Shown here one piece after another: positions 9,646-18,070 of a DNA stretch of 64,000 nucleotides. Position 1 is the first letter of the stretch. Every line of letters begins with the position of its first letter. This stretch comes from Oscillospiraceae bacterium (lineage in GTDB: Bacteria; Bacillota; Clostridia; Oscillospirales; Ruminococcaceae): positions 46,779-110,778 of the forward strand of contig JAEDJD010000005.1 in the NCBI GenBank assembly GCA_016296505.1, written 5' to 3'. The notes under the pieces are model-generated. The model was not told where the DNA came from, did no database searches, and saw only the letters and a program-made list of their open reading frames with translations. Both the position numbers and the translations under genes were made by a program.

Positions 9646-10584
9646 TCAGTCCATATATTTGCCGAGCAGTCTGCTGATGAACCTGTTTGCGAGATACATC
9701 GCGATAAACAGAATCATGCAGATTGCAGAGGCGTAGCCCATTTCGTAACGAATCCAGCCATAATCAAAGGCATGGGTCATAATCGTATGCGCAGCGTAAT
9801 CGGTGCTTGGGAATCCAACAAGATTTCGGGCGACGATATCTGCCGTAAACGCCGACACAATCTGCATCACTGCCGCAAACATCAATGAAGGTCCCATGCC
9901 CGGAATCGTAATGTAAATCAATTCCTGCCAGCGATTCCGAACGCCCTCAATCGCGCCGGCTTCATACTGTGCCTTGTCGATATTTTGAAAACCAGCGCGC
10001 ATGGCAAGGAAGCCTGCGCCCATCGACACCCAGAGCTGCACGATAATCACAACCGTAAGAATATATCTGGAATCGGTCAGCCATTGAATTGCAGAGGTCG
10101 TGACGCCGAGATTCATGAGCGCAGAATTGGCAATGCCATAGCTGTCGCCGGAGAATATCAACTGCCAGACGGCATAGACGCCCGACGCCATCGAGGGTGC
10201 ATAAAATATCAATGTAAATATCACTTTGAGCGTCTGATTCAGCTCATTGATGAGCCATGCAAGCAGAAAACTCAGAATATAACTCAGCGGACCGGTAAAT
10301 ATCGCAAATACCAACGTCACACGAATCGCTTTGATAAAAATACTGTCGTTGAGAAATAGATTATAGAAATTGCTCAGTCCCACCCATGTCGGGGGATATG
10401 TCACCATATCAAAATCTGTCAGACCGATCGGCAAAGACATCATGACCGGAATGACCGTAAAAACTGTGAACAATATCATAAAGGGCGCAAGCATCAGGTA
10501 TGCTTCCAGATTCTGCTTGATACGCAGCCATAGCTGCCGCCGCTGTTCCTGTTTGGTTCTGACGCCAATCTGATTCGGCTGCAA
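9646..10584 (-). CDS. Sugar ABC transporter permease (MalF type), first pair
   Basis: 312 residues, membrane helices starting at LEAYLMLAPFMILFTVFTVI. The coupling loop near residue 200 reads EAGAIEGVRNRWQELIYITI. I place the start at TTG 10584, because a strong AGAGGAGG lies 8 bases upstream. The in-frame ATG at 10650 would lie inside the binding-protein gene with no ribosome binding site. The gene begins 32 bases after the binding-protein stop, so it is the immediate partner for that protein. With the next gene it forms the first of two permease pairs in the operon. Confidence 0.85.
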   Translation of the reverse strand: MQPNQIGVRTKQEQRRQLWLRIKQNLEAYLMLAPFMILFTVFTVIPVMMSLPIGLTDFDMVTYPPTWVGLSNFYNLFLNDSIFIKAIRVTLVFAIFTGPLSYILSFLLAWLINELNQTLKVIFTLIFYAPSMASGVYAVWQLIFSGDSYGIANSALMNLGVTTSAIQWLTDSRYILTVVIIVQLWVSMGAGFLAMRAGFQNIDKAQYEAGAIEGVRNRWQELIYITIPGMGPSLMFAAVMQIVSAFTADIVARNLVGFPSTDYAAHTIMTHAFDYGWIRYEMGYASAICMILFIAMYLANRFISRLLGKYMD

Positions 10585-10616
10585 AAGCGGAACCTCCTCT
10601 CTGTTTGGGGATATTG

Positions 10617-13508
10617 TCAATCCAATCCGAGGTTTTCTCGTTTTCTGCAAATTTCATCGTTCATATCGCTGTTATAATACATCAGCGTATCGCGCGGATT
10701 CTCATTGGAATTGACGGTTTCACGAAATGCGTTCATGATATTTCTGGTCACGGCATAGGAGGACGGCAGCACAGGAATCTCAGTCAAAGCCTCCCACTGT
10801 GCCAGCAGCACATCCATTTCAGCAGCCGACCAGTTCAGCTGCTTGAGCGCCTCGACATTGGCAGCCTCATAGCGCCCCATCTGTCCGAGCAGCCCCTCCA
10901 GATTCGCGCCGTATTCCGTCTGCACCTCCGTCGAGCAAAACCACTTGACAAACTCCCATGCGGCTTGCTTATCCTTGACCTGATTGAAGATGACCGCACC
11001 AGAGCCGCCGGAATTAGACGCGTGATTGATGGTTCCATCCGGCTGCGCTGTTCCGGGCATAATGGTAAAGTTCCAAAGCCCCTTGATCTCCGGCGCTGCA
11101 ACGGAAAGCTGATTGGCGAAGCTATAGTTTGCAATCACGATCGGATACTGTCCCGTCCGGAAATAGCTATATGCGTCATAGGTCTGTGTAAATTTATAAT
11201 CACGGTAAAAATCCGTCCATTTTTCAAAGCACTGAATCGCCGGAACCGTATCGAACTGTGTTTTTTTCTGTTCGGCGTCATAATAATTCAGTCCTTGCTG
11301 CAAAATCAACGTCGCATAAGTATGACCCGCCTCCGTGGCAGCCGCAACATTGGTCGAGGGCAGAATCAGTCCGACGCCCAGATGATTGCGCTGTAAACAC
11401 GGCAGCGTATCAATCAGATCATCCCATGTCCGCGGCAGCTCGGTCAGGCCAAGCTCCGTCAGAATATCGGTACGGTAGAACAGCATGGTCCAGTTCTGCG
11501 TCAGCGGCATTCCGTAGCATCCGCCCTCATAGCTGTACTGCACAGTCGCATCACGCTGATAATTGCCAATCACTTCATCATAATCCGGAAACTGCTTCAT
11601 ATCGACAAGCAGACCGCGGCAGGCGAGATTCACAGGAAATTCACCGCCGAGAAACAATGCAATATCGGGTCCTTCTCCCGCAAGCGAAGCTTCCACGATG
11701 CCGCCGACCACGAGATTGACCGAAACAGGAATATCGGGATGCTGCTGCGCAAACTCGTTTTCCACAAGTTCCTTTACGACAAGCGCCTGATCTCTGCCAA
11801 GATTCACCCAGACGTCTATGACGTCTTCATCATCAGCGTCGATATCGGAAAGCGTTGTATAATCCTCGGTAAAAGAACCAAGAAACGCCTTGCATCGGAA
11901 TCCGAGCTGCTGAAAGAAATTGGCTTTCAACGAAGAAAATTCCTTATCGCCGGACGCAATTTCGATATAATCAATTTCCAGCGGCTGATCGCGGTAATCG
12001 CAGATAAAACTGGAAATTGTAGAGATATTGTCCTTAATCTGCGTTACATATTTTGGGATACGGCTCGGCTTTTCAACGCATTTATCCAGAATGACGTACA
12101 TTCTCTGGAGTGCAGCCGCCTCAGAGCCGAGCGTACCGGAAAGCTGTTCAATACCGTTCTGCGCGTCCTTGAGCTGCTGCGAAAGCCTCTTAAAATCCGA
12201 GAGCAGCGTCGGGACGCTTTCCTCCACATAATAGTCGTTGTATTTATCCGGATTCGGACCGGTAATCATCAGAATCTGCTGATAGCAGGTATTCAGATCT
12301 GCAACGGTGCTTTCCAGCCGCCGCATATAGTCTCCGATTTCGCCGGGCATAGCTTCCAGCGTAATGGTATGCTCCTGACCGGCTGTGAGGTATACATAGG
12401 CGGCACTGTCTCCATGGGTCACCGGCGTCAGGCTCCAGTCGTTATCATAATAAAAACGAATCTGTCCGAACGCGTCATTCGGAATTTTCCCATCAATATA
12501 CAAACGGCGATTGGAATAAAATCCACGCATAACATTCTGCCGCGCCTTGATTCCGATTTGATACCAACCGTCGCCGGCGAGCGCGTCCGCAGGAATTTTC
12601 CATGTGATCGTCTGCCCCGCGCGATCCCAATTGGCACCGCCGATTGTATTATAGACCATTTTGACCGGATCCGAGGGCGAAACGGTATAGGCGTTATTGT
12701 CGTATGCCGGATAGAGCGTTGCGGACGATTTCAGCGCTGCGGCTTCTCCTTCAATGCGGTAAAGCAGCGAGGGCGTATGTTCCAGTTCACTCTGCGAGGG
12801 CGCCTGATATGGTTCGATCGTTTCCGGCTGACAGAGCCGCAGATATTCGATGCCAACCGACGCCTTGATACCAGAAAACGTCAGCGTATGCGTTCCCTTT
12901 TCCAGTGAAAACAGCAGCGGATCATTAAAAAGTCCATCCGCGTCGTAAAGATATTTCAGCTGCCAGTCCGGATACTCAATCTGCGAAGGACGTATCTGAT
13001 TGCCGCGTGAATCAAGCCTGATACCGGTGCGATTGACGAAAATCTTATTCAGACAAATGCGCGCCGCAGATGCAAAAGGTAATTCCCCATCAATTTCCAG
13101 CGAAAGTTCCACTTGATTCGAGGGCGATTCCATGGCATAATACGAAAGCTGCAGCGCATAGATACCGCTTTCAGGAACATCAATCGTATAAGAAACAGAA
13201 CCTTCGGCACTATCCCAGATCAGAACCTCCGATCTGCCGCCAAGCGTTCCGATCGAAAAACTGCCGTCCAACGTATCGGTATAATCCATGCCGGCAATCT
13301 GAATCGCCGCGTCAGGACGCGTTTCATTGCAATGCGTATCATAATAGTCGCTGTAGCTTATTTTTCGTTCAAATTTGAGCGTATAGAGATCATTCTCATC
13401 CGAAGCCGTATGTTCTGCCGACGCACACAGCGGCAGAAAGAATATTCCTGTCAGCACAGCGCTAAAAGCCGCAGCGGCAACGCGCCGGATCCGATTTATC
13501 ATATGCAC
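10617..13508 (-). CDS. Giant extracellular solute-binding protein with N-terminal CBM-like modules
   Basis: 963 residues, about twice the usual 430-450 for a sugar-binding lipoprotein. A signal peptide covers residues 1-31 (ending LPLCASA); there is no clear lipobox. Residues about 40-400 hold two beta-sandwich modules resembling carbohydrate-binding modules (VSYTIDVPESGIYALQLSYY, then ITWKIPADALAGDGWYQIGI). A helical, coiled-coil-like spacer follows. The C-terminal 430 residues are a family 1-type binding protein (GPDIALFLGGEFPVNLACRG, then TWDDLIDTLPCL and AAWEFVKWFC). The start is GTG 13508 (AGGCGG 7 bases upstream), or the ATG two codons later. It is the first gene of the operon, behind a near-perfect promoter at 13608-13636. 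The modules suggest capture of a polymeric or surface-bound glycan (inference). Confidence 0.85.
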   Translation of the reverse strand: MHMINRIRRVAAAAFSAVLTGIFFLPLCASAEHTASDENDLYTLKFERKISYSDYYDTHCNETRPDAAIQIAGMDYTDTLDGSFSIGTLGGRSEVLIWDSAEGSVSYTIDVPESGIYALQLSYYAMESPSNQVELSLEIDGELPFASAARICLNKIFVNRTGIRLDSRGNQIRPSQIEYPDWQLKYLYDADGLFNDPLLFSLEKGTHTLTFSGIKASVGIEYLRLCQPETIEPYQAPSQSELEHTPSLLYRIEGEAAALKSSATLYPAYDNNAYTVSPSDPVKMVYNTIGGANWDRAGQTITWKIPADALAGDGWYQIGIKARQNVMRGFYSNRRLYIDGKIPNDAFGQIRFYYDNDWSLTPVTHGDSAAYVYLTAGQEHTITLEAMPGEIGDYMRRLESTVADLNTCYQQILMITGPNPDKYNDYYVEESVPTLLSDFKRLSQQLKDAQNGIEQLSGTLGSEAAALQRMYVILDKCVEKPSRIPKYVTQIKDNISTISSFICDYRDQPLEIDYIEIASGDKEFSSLKANFFQQLGFRCKAFLGSFTEDYTTLSDIDADDEDVIDVWVNLGRDQALVVKELVENEFAQQHPDIPVSVNLVVGGIVEASLAGEGPDIALFLGGEFPVNLACRGLLVDMKQFPDYDEVIGNYQRDATVQYSYEGGCYGMPLTQNWTMLFYRTDILTELGLTELPRTWDDLIDTLPCLQRNHLGVGLILPSTNVAAATEAGHTYATLILQQGLNYYDAEQKKTQFDTVPAIQCFEKWTDFYRDYKFTQTYDAYSYFRTGQYPIVIANYSFANQLSVAAPEIKGLWNFTIMPGTAQPDGTINHASNSGGSGAVIFNQVKDKQAAWEFVKWFCSTEVQTEYGANLEGLLGQMGRYEAANVEALKQLNWSAAEMDVLLAQWEALTEIPVLPSSYAVTRNIMNAFRETVNSNENPRDTLMYYNSDMNDEICRKRENLGLD

Positions 13509-13607
13509 AGTATCGCCGCCTTTCTGCCGGCAGACGCCGCAGCGCCGCCGGAAGCATCCGATTGACAACAGCAAAATTGCCGCAATATCCTATTTATACA
13601 TACTATA

Positions 13608-13636
13608 ATTATATCAAATCTGCCGATGCTTGTCAA
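13608..13636 (-). promoter_or_regulatory. Sigma-A promoter of the ABC operon
   Basis: TTGACA (13631-13636), 17-base spacer, TATAAT (13608-13613) on the minus strand, about 100 bases before the binding-protein start. Both hexamers are consensus. Apart from this and the ferredoxin promoter, I see nothing notable in the 450-base gap from 13509 to 13958. Confidence 0.85.
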
Positions 13637-13859
13637 GAAGCTGCAAAGCGTTTTCGCGCAGAAGAAATCGTTCCCAATGACGCGTAAGTATATGGCGTTC
13701 CACCTTTCACGCTCCAATATTCCTATCTGCCACACTATGCAAACTGCATAAAATGTAATTTCCTGTATAATTTCATTGCTTTTCGCTGTACATTTTGCCA
13801 AAGAATCAGTCAAAAACAGACCGTATATACGTGAATCCTATATTTTTTTTCAAAACCTC

Positions 13860-13887
13860 TTGATTTTTTCCGAAAATGTGATACAAT
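13860..13887 (+). promoter_or_regulatory. Promoter of the ferredoxin gene
   Basis: TTGATT (13860-13865), 16-base spacer, TACAAT (13882-13887), about 70 bases before the ferredoxin start. Confidence 0.6.
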
Positions 13888-13958
13888 ATGAGTTGGAACA
13901 GTATCATCACCGTTCCGGAACACATATCACATACTATTCTAATCAGGAGGTAACAGCT

Positions 13959-14129
13959 ATGGCATATGTAATCAACGATTCGTGCATCCAGTGCGGCGCT
14001 TGTGCAGACGCTTGCCCGGCAGGTGCAATTTCCGAGGGCGACGGCAAGTACATCATTGATGCCGATACTTGTCTTGACTGCGGCGCTTGCGCAGATGCTT
14101 GCCCCGTCGGTGCGCCTGAGCAGGCATAA
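13959..14129 (+). CDS. 2[4Fe-4S] clostridial-type ferredoxin
   Basis: 56 residues, with two cluster motifs in the classic arrangement: CIQCGACADACPAG and CLDCGACADACPVG. Each supplies three cysteines to one cluster and the fourth to the other. It carries electrons in the cytoplasm between oxidoreductases such as pyruvate:ferredoxin oxidoreductase and hydrogenase. The start at 13959 follows AGGAGG at 8 bases. The reading frame extends upstream, but that part has neither a ribosome binding site nor ferredoxin-like sequence. It has its own promoter and is followed by a GC-rich hairpin, so it is a single-gene unit, as expected for a highly expressed carrier. Confidence 0.95.
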   Translation: MAYVINDSCIQCGACADACPAGAISEGDGKYIIDADTCLDCGACADACPVGAPEQA

Positions 14130-14150
14130 TCACCGAACCACACAAAATGA

Positions 14151-14230
14151 GGCGGCGGCTCCGAATTCCGGATCCGCTGTACTTGTTTTCCGGCGCATTG
14201 GCAAAAACCGCCGCCGGAATCCTTTAAATT
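14151..14230 (+). terminator. GC-rich hairpin downstream of ferredoxin, possible terminator
   Basis: GGCGGCGG (14151-14158) pairs with CCGCCGCC (14208-14215) across a 49-base loop, followed by a T-rich tract ending AAATTTT. The long loop makes it a weak terminator call. Confidence 0.4.
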
Positions 14231-14262
14231 TTGCGTAAAGTGAAAAAAATAGATGGAAACGC

Positions 14263-14291
14263 TTGCTTTTTCCCGGAAGATATGATATAAT
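14263..14291 (+). promoter_or_regulatory. Promoter of rplS
   Basis: TTGCTT (14263-14268), exactly 17 bases, TATAAT (14286-14291). It opens a leader of about 220 bases before rplS. Confidence 0.75.
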
Positions 14292-14310
14292 GATACAGCA
14301 TTTGAATATC

Positions 14311-14517
14311 CGCCTGTACTTGACAGGCGAGGTCAAGATGCAAAGCTCATCCGGAATACACGTTTTTGCGTCTGTTTCGGGATGAACAAAACATTCTGAC
14401 AAATGGGTGGTCCGCTGCATCTGCCTCTCAGAAAAGCGCTGAGCGGCGTTCAGAGCCGGTTTTTCTCCGGTGCGATATGTATGAACATCCGTAAACAAAT
14501 CAAGGAGGAATCCAATC
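14311..14517 (+). promoter_or_regulatory. Structured 5' leader of rplS, candidate L19 autoregulatory leader
   Basis: The leader is long for a single ribosomal protein gene and contains several hairpins. CGCCTGT / ACAGGCG (14311-14329) is perfect; CATCC / GGATG encloses an inner ACACG stem near 14347-14385; ACCGG-type stems occur nearer the gene. Firmicutes rplS genes are known to carry an L19 leader motif, so autoregulation is plausible. I cannot match the consensus by eye. Confidence 0.4.
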
Positions 14518-14865
14518 ATGAACGCTTTGGAGCAAATCAGCAAGTCCAGCATGAAGGAAAATGTGCCGGAGATCAATGTCGGCGATACCGTTAAGGTTCA
14601 CGTCCGCATTCAGGAATCCGCAGACAAATTCCGTATTCAGGTTTTTGAGGGTACCGTAATTGCAAAGAAGCACGGCGGTATCAGCGAAACCTTCACCGTT
14701 CGCAGAGTCGCACACGGTGTCGGTATTGAGCGTGTCTTTCCGGTTCATTCCCCGTCTGTTGACAAGGTCGAGATCGTCCGCAGAGGCGTTGTACGCAGAG
14801 CGAAGCTCTACTATCTGCGTGACAGAGTCGGAAAAGCGGCAAAGATCAAGGGACTGGTTCGTTGA
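14518..14865 (+). CDS. rplS: 50S ribosomal protein L19
   Basis: 115 residues, the normal family length and alignable end to end: the VKVHVRIQESADKFRIQVFEG core, then KKHGGISETFTVRRVAHGVG and RRAKLYYLRDRVGKAAKIKG at the C-terminus. L19 sits at the interface of the ribosomal subunits. AAGGAGG precedes the ATG by 10 bases. The gene has its own promoter and leader and is closed by a strong terminator, so it is transcribed alone here. In many bacteria it follows trmD; here it does not. Confidence 0.97.
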   Translation: MNALEQISKSSMKENVPEINVGDTVKVHVRIQESADKFRIQVFEGTVIAKKHGGISETFTVRRVAHGVGIERVFPVHSPSVDKVEIVRRGVVRRAKLYYLRDRVGKAAKIKGLVR

Positions 14866-14877
14866 TTGCAAAACAAG

Positions 14878-14915
14878 CGAAAGGGGACTCTTGCAGTCCC
14901 CTTTCGTTTTTATCC
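14878..14915 (+). terminator. Rho-independent terminator of rplS
   Basis: CGAAAGGGGACT / AGTCCCCTTTCG perfect stem with a 5-base loop, then TTTTTA. Confidence 0.9.
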
Positions 14916-14943
14916 GGAGATTCAAAGAAAAGAGGGATAATCC

Positions 14944-15579
14944 GTGTCTGAGCAGCAAGCGGAAAAAAAATATACGATCGGCGATTTCTTTGGCGATATA
15001 CTGGACATTCTGGAAACCGGCGCGCTTTCCATTTTCGTATTTGTTTTGCTATTTACATTTGTCATACGCCCCGTTACAGTTGACGGCGGCTCAATGAATC
15101 CAACGCTCTATCATTCGGATAAGCTCCTGATTCTGACGCCGCTCAAGGGCGTCAATAACGGCGATATCGTTGTCGTAAATAACCATGAGGGCGGCAGATT
15201 CACCGACGCAGAACAGACTGTGATCGCCCGTCAGCCCGGTCTTGACCGCGTATTGGTCAAGCGCGTCATCGCGCGCGCCGGACAGGAGATTGATATTGAT
15301 ACAACGGCTGGTACAGTTACTGTTGACGGCGTTGTTCTCGATGAACCGTATATCTCAGATCCGACCTATCGCGAGGACGGTGCTTTCATCTATCCAATGA
15401 CAATTCCGGAAGGATATCTGTTTGTCATGGGTGATAATCGACTCAACAGCACCGACAGTCGCAGCCCCGCCGTCGGACTGATTCCGGAAGACAGCGTTTA
15501 TGGTACCGCATTCTTTCGCTATGACCGCGATGAATCGCTGATGGAGAAATGGACCGACCGCTTTGCAATCCTGTTCTGA
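14944..15579 (+). CDS. lepB: Type I signal peptidase, first of three tandem copies
   Basis: 211 residues. One N-terminal membrane helix (about 28-43) places the catalytic domain outside the cell. The serine-lysine dyad is Ser50 (DGGSMNPTL) and Lys106 (RVLVKRVIARAG), and the conserved C-terminal box is GDNRLNSTDSR. It removes signal peptides from exported proteins. Translation starts at GTG 14944 after AGAGGG. It begins a run of three paralogues separated by about 30 and 50 bases, which probably form one transcript continuing into rbgA. Its spacing residues differ from the other two (GGS instead of GTS/GDS, and no ENGDRL motif after the serine), so it may have a different substrate range. Confidence 0.93.
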   Translation: MSEQQAEKKYTIGDFFGDILDILETGALSIFVFVLLFTFVIRPVTVDGGSMNPTLYHSDKLLILTPLKGVNNGDIVVVNNHEGGRFTDAEQTVIARQPGLDRVLVKRVIARAGQEIDIDTTAGTVTVDGVVLDEPYISDPTYREDGAFIYPMTIPEGYLFVMGDNRLNSTDSRSPAVGLIPEDSVYGTAFFRYDRDESLMEKWTDRFAILF

Positions 15580-15608
15580 AACGGACAGCTCAAAAAAGGA
15601 GAGATACC

Positions 15609-16238
15609 ATGCAGACTGAACAAACTATGCAAACACCAGAAGAAGAACAATATACGCTCAAAAACTTTGCAGCAGACGTTCTTGATATCGCCGAATGCGT
15701 TGCAAGCGCAATCTTTTTTGTCATTATCCTGTTTACTTTCATCGTCTGCATTGCGAGAGTGGATGGAACCTCCATGGTTCCGACTCTGGAAAACGGAGAT
15801 CGACTTGCCGTTTCGCGGCTCTCAAGCACCTATGAAAACGGCGACATCCTGATTATCAATAACTGGGAAGGTCATCCCATGGACGCCGATGGCAATATTC
15901 GTACAACCATCGGATTTGAAAAGCGCATCGTCAAACGCCTGATCGCGCAGGAGGGTCAGACCGTAAATATTGATTTTGCGAACGGCATCGTCTATGTGGA
16001 CGGCGTCGCGCTGGATGAACCCTATGCCAATACGCCAACCAACGATCAGCTTGACCATGCCGTACAGTATCCGCTGACCGTTCCGGAGGGCTATGTGTTT
16101 GTGTTAGGCGATAATCGAAACGGTTCTTCAGACAGCCGCAGCACCCTTGTCGGACTTGTCGCGCGGAAAGATATCCTCGGCAAAGTGCTGTTCCGTATCC
16201 TGCCGATTGCCAATCTCGGAAAAATCGACCAAACGTAA
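15609..16238 (+). CDS. lepB: Type I signal peptidase, second tandem copy
   Basis: 209 residues. Membrane helix at about 32-48; catalytic Ser55 (VDGTSMVPTLENGDRL) and Lys109 (KRIVKRLIAQEG); C-terminal box GDNRNGSSDSR. The start at 15609 follows GGAGA at 7 bases. It is closest to the third copy: both have MVPT, NGDRL.VSRL, an insert before the lysine, and the phrase GIVYVDG.ALDEPY. This suggests that they arose from a later duplication than the one giving the first copy. All catalytic residues are intact, so it should be active. Confidence 0.92.
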   Translation: MQTEQTMQTPEEEQYTLKNFAADVLDIAECVASAIFFVIILFTFIVCIARVDGTSMVPTLENGDRLAVSRLSSTYENGDILIINNWEGHPMDADGNIRTTIGFEKRIVKRLIAQEGQTVNIDFANGIVYVDGVALDEPYANTPTNDQLDHAVQYPLTVPEGYVFVLGDNRNGSSDSRSTLVGLVARKDILGKVLFRILPIANLGKIDQT

Positions 16239-16286
16239 ACCGGCAGACTGTACCGCATAATCCAGTAGAAACAGAGGTGAAGCTGT

Positions 16287-17114
16287 ATGGATATAACCGA
16301 AAACCCGCAGGAACAAAAGCTGGAAGCGGAACAGTCCGAAGTAACGCCGGCTGCTGCGCGGGAGCATTTGGAGCATTTAGAAAAGTGGGAAGCAGCGGAC
16401 GCCGCAGTCGCTTCGGTTACACCGGAGATACCGGAATCCGCAGCTCTATCCGATCCGCCTGATAATCCAAAAACAGAAACTGCATCGGAACCAGATACAG
16501 CTAAAAAATCCAAGCTCAAATCTGCATTGGGCAGTTTTCTCTGCGACGCCCTTGATCTGGCTGAATCTGTGATCATAGCCGTCTTTGCAGTGATGCTGGT
16601 TTTTACTTATCTGGTCTGTACTGCAAATGTCGATGGCGATTCCATGGTTCCGACGATGGATAACGGAGATCGCCTGCTTGTTTCACGTCTCAATCGACAT
16701 TACGAAAACGGCGATATTCTGATTCTGGATACCGAATCCGCATACCTGTTCGATGCAGACGGCAAGCTCAACGCCGCCCCCGGACTCGGCAAGGTCATTG
16801 TCAAGCGTCTGATTGCGCAATCGGGGCAGGAAGTTGATATTGATTTTGACGAGGGCATCGTCTATGTAGACGGCGCTGCACTCGATGAACCGTATACCAA
16901 TACGCTGACAAAACGCGATAACCGTGCGTTTACCTATCCGCTGACAGTTCCCGACGGCTATGTTTTTGTACTGGGCGATAATCGCCACATCTCCAAGGAC
17001 AGCCGCCATCCTGAAGTTGGTCTGATCCCAGAGGAGTGTATCATCGGAAACGTGCTGCTTCGGATTTCGCCGTTCGCAAAGTTCGGCACAATCCATAGCG
17101 CCGACAGTCAGTAG
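16287..17114 (+). CDS. lepB: Type I signal peptidase, third tandem copy with acidic N-terminal extension
   Basis: 275 residues. The first 75 are a Glu/Ala/Pro-rich cytoplasmic extension absent from the other two copies. They are followed by the membrane helix (about 92-112), Ser119 (VDGDSMVPTMDNGDRL), Lys173 (KVIVKRLIAQSG) and the box GDNRHISKDSR. ATG 16287 follows AGAGGTGA. The extension is predicted to be disordered and could regulate the enzyme or bind a partner (inference). The last gene of the paralogue run, it is followed 21 bases later by rbgA. Confidence 0.9.
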   Translation: MDITENPQEQKLEAEQSEVTPAAAREHLEHLEKWEAADAAVASVTPEIPESAALSDPPDNPKTETASEPDTAKKSKLKSALGSFLCDALDLAESVIIAVFAVMLVFTYLVCTANVDGDSMVPTMDNGDRLLVSRLNRHYENGDILILDTESAYLFDADGKLNAAPGLGKVIVKRLIAQSGQEVDIDFDEGIVYVDGAALDEPYTNTLTKRDNRAFTYPLTVPDGYVFVLGDNRHISKDSRHPEVGLIPEECIIGNVLLRISPFAKFGTIHSADSQ

Positions 17115-17135
17115 TCTGAAATACAGAGGGATGAA

Positions 17136-17993
17136 ATGGAAGATATGAAAGATATCCAGTGGTTTCCCGGTCATATGGCGAAAACACGCCGAATGATCGC
17201 GAAGAGTCTGCCGCTGGTCGATGCCGTAGCAGAGCTTCTGGACGCCAGACTGCCGCTAAGCAGCCGTAATCCGGAGTTCAATCGTTTAACAGGCAAGAAA
17301 CCCCGTCTCGTGATCCTCAATAAGGCGGATATGGCTGATCCGGATATCACAAACCAATGGATGCAGTTCTATAAGAAAAAAGGATACGCCGTGATCACGG
17401 CAGATTCTAAAAACGGCAAAGGCGTCAAACAATTTGCGCCTGCGCTGCGCGAGCTTTTGAAAGAACAGCTTCAGCGTTATGCCGATAAAGGCATGAAGGG
17501 CAGACCCATCCGCGTGATGATCCTCGGCATCCCGAACGTCGGAAAATCCTCGCTGATTAACCGTCTTGCAGGCGGCAAGCGCGCCAAGGCGGAGGACAGA
17601 GCCGGCGTGACGCGTACACAGCAGTGGATCAAAACTACGGACAGCGTCGAGCTTCTCGATACGCCCGGCGTACTCTGGCCAAAGCTCGACGATCAAGAGG
17701 TCGCGGTACGGCTTGCTATGACAGGCGCAATTCGGGATGATATTTTGGATAAGGAAGCATTGGCAGCGCGTCTGCTGAAGCTGCTGCATCAGGAATATCC
17801 GCAGGCGATCGCAGAACGCTATAAAATTTCACCGGAGCAGGAAGGCGAAGGCTTTGAACTGCTCGAACAAATGGCGAAAAACCGCGGTATGCTGCTGTCT
17901 GGCGGCGTTCCGAATACTGAGCGTGCGGCAATTACGCTGCTCGATGAATTCCGTGGCACAAAGCTCGGACGTATTTCTCTCGAAAAGCCCTGA
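17136..17993 (+). CDS. rbgA: Ribosome biogenesis GTPase RbgA (YlqF)
   Basis: 285 residues, a circularly permuted GTPase with motifs in the order G4 (NKAD, 62-65), G5 (SKNG, 91-94), G1 (GIPNVGKSS, 131-139) and G3 (DTPG, 175-178). The N-terminus QWFPGHMAKTRRMI is diagnostic of the family. A C-terminal domain binds the 50S precursor. It assists late assembly of the large ribosomal subunit. In Bacillus subtilis the order is sipS/rplS-rbgA-rnhB; the same neighbourhood is kept here with rplS, signal peptidases and rnhB. ATG 17136 follows GAGGGA. Confidence 0.95.
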   Translation: MEDMKDIQWFPGHMAKTRRMIAKSLPLVDAVAELLDARLPLSSRNPEFNRLTGKKPRLVILNKADMADPDITNQWMQFYKKKGYAVITADSKNGKGVKQFAPALRELLKEQLQRYADKGMKGRPIRVMILGIPNVGKSSLINRLAGGKRAKAEDRAGVTRTQQWIKTTDSVELLDTPGVLWPKLDDQEVAVRLAMTGAIRDDILDKEALAARLLKLLHQEYPQAIAERYKISPEQEGEGFELLEQMAKNRGMLLSGGVPNTERAAITLLDEFRGTKLGRISLEKP

Positions 17994-18000
17994 AATATAT

Positions 18001-18068
18001 AAGGTATCGCTTCGCGGTGATTGATCATGGGCGCGCAGCCCCCATTACAGATCTGTCGGAGACACCTT
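18001..18068. repeat. Small palindromic element with terminal inverted repeats (MITE-like)
   Basis: 68 bases between rbgA and rnhB. The ends AAGGTATC and GACACCTT are inverted repeats (7 of 8). In the middle ATGGG...CCCAT forms a GC-rich hairpin with GCGC in the loop. It contains no coding potential. A 14-base piece (GCGGTGATTGATCA) recurs at about 45235-45248 in the trpB leader. Confidence 0.45.
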
Positions 18069-18070
18069 AA

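Noticed and set aside
11739..12908. Plus-strand open frame of 389 codons inside the binding-protein gene
   Set aside because: Antisense to a coherent secreted protein with signal peptide and motifs; the translation is Arg/Ile-rich nonsense.
14944..17114. Possibility that the three signal peptidases are an assembly artefact
   Set aside because: The copies differ throughout at DNA and protein level and have different N-termini, so they are real paralogues.
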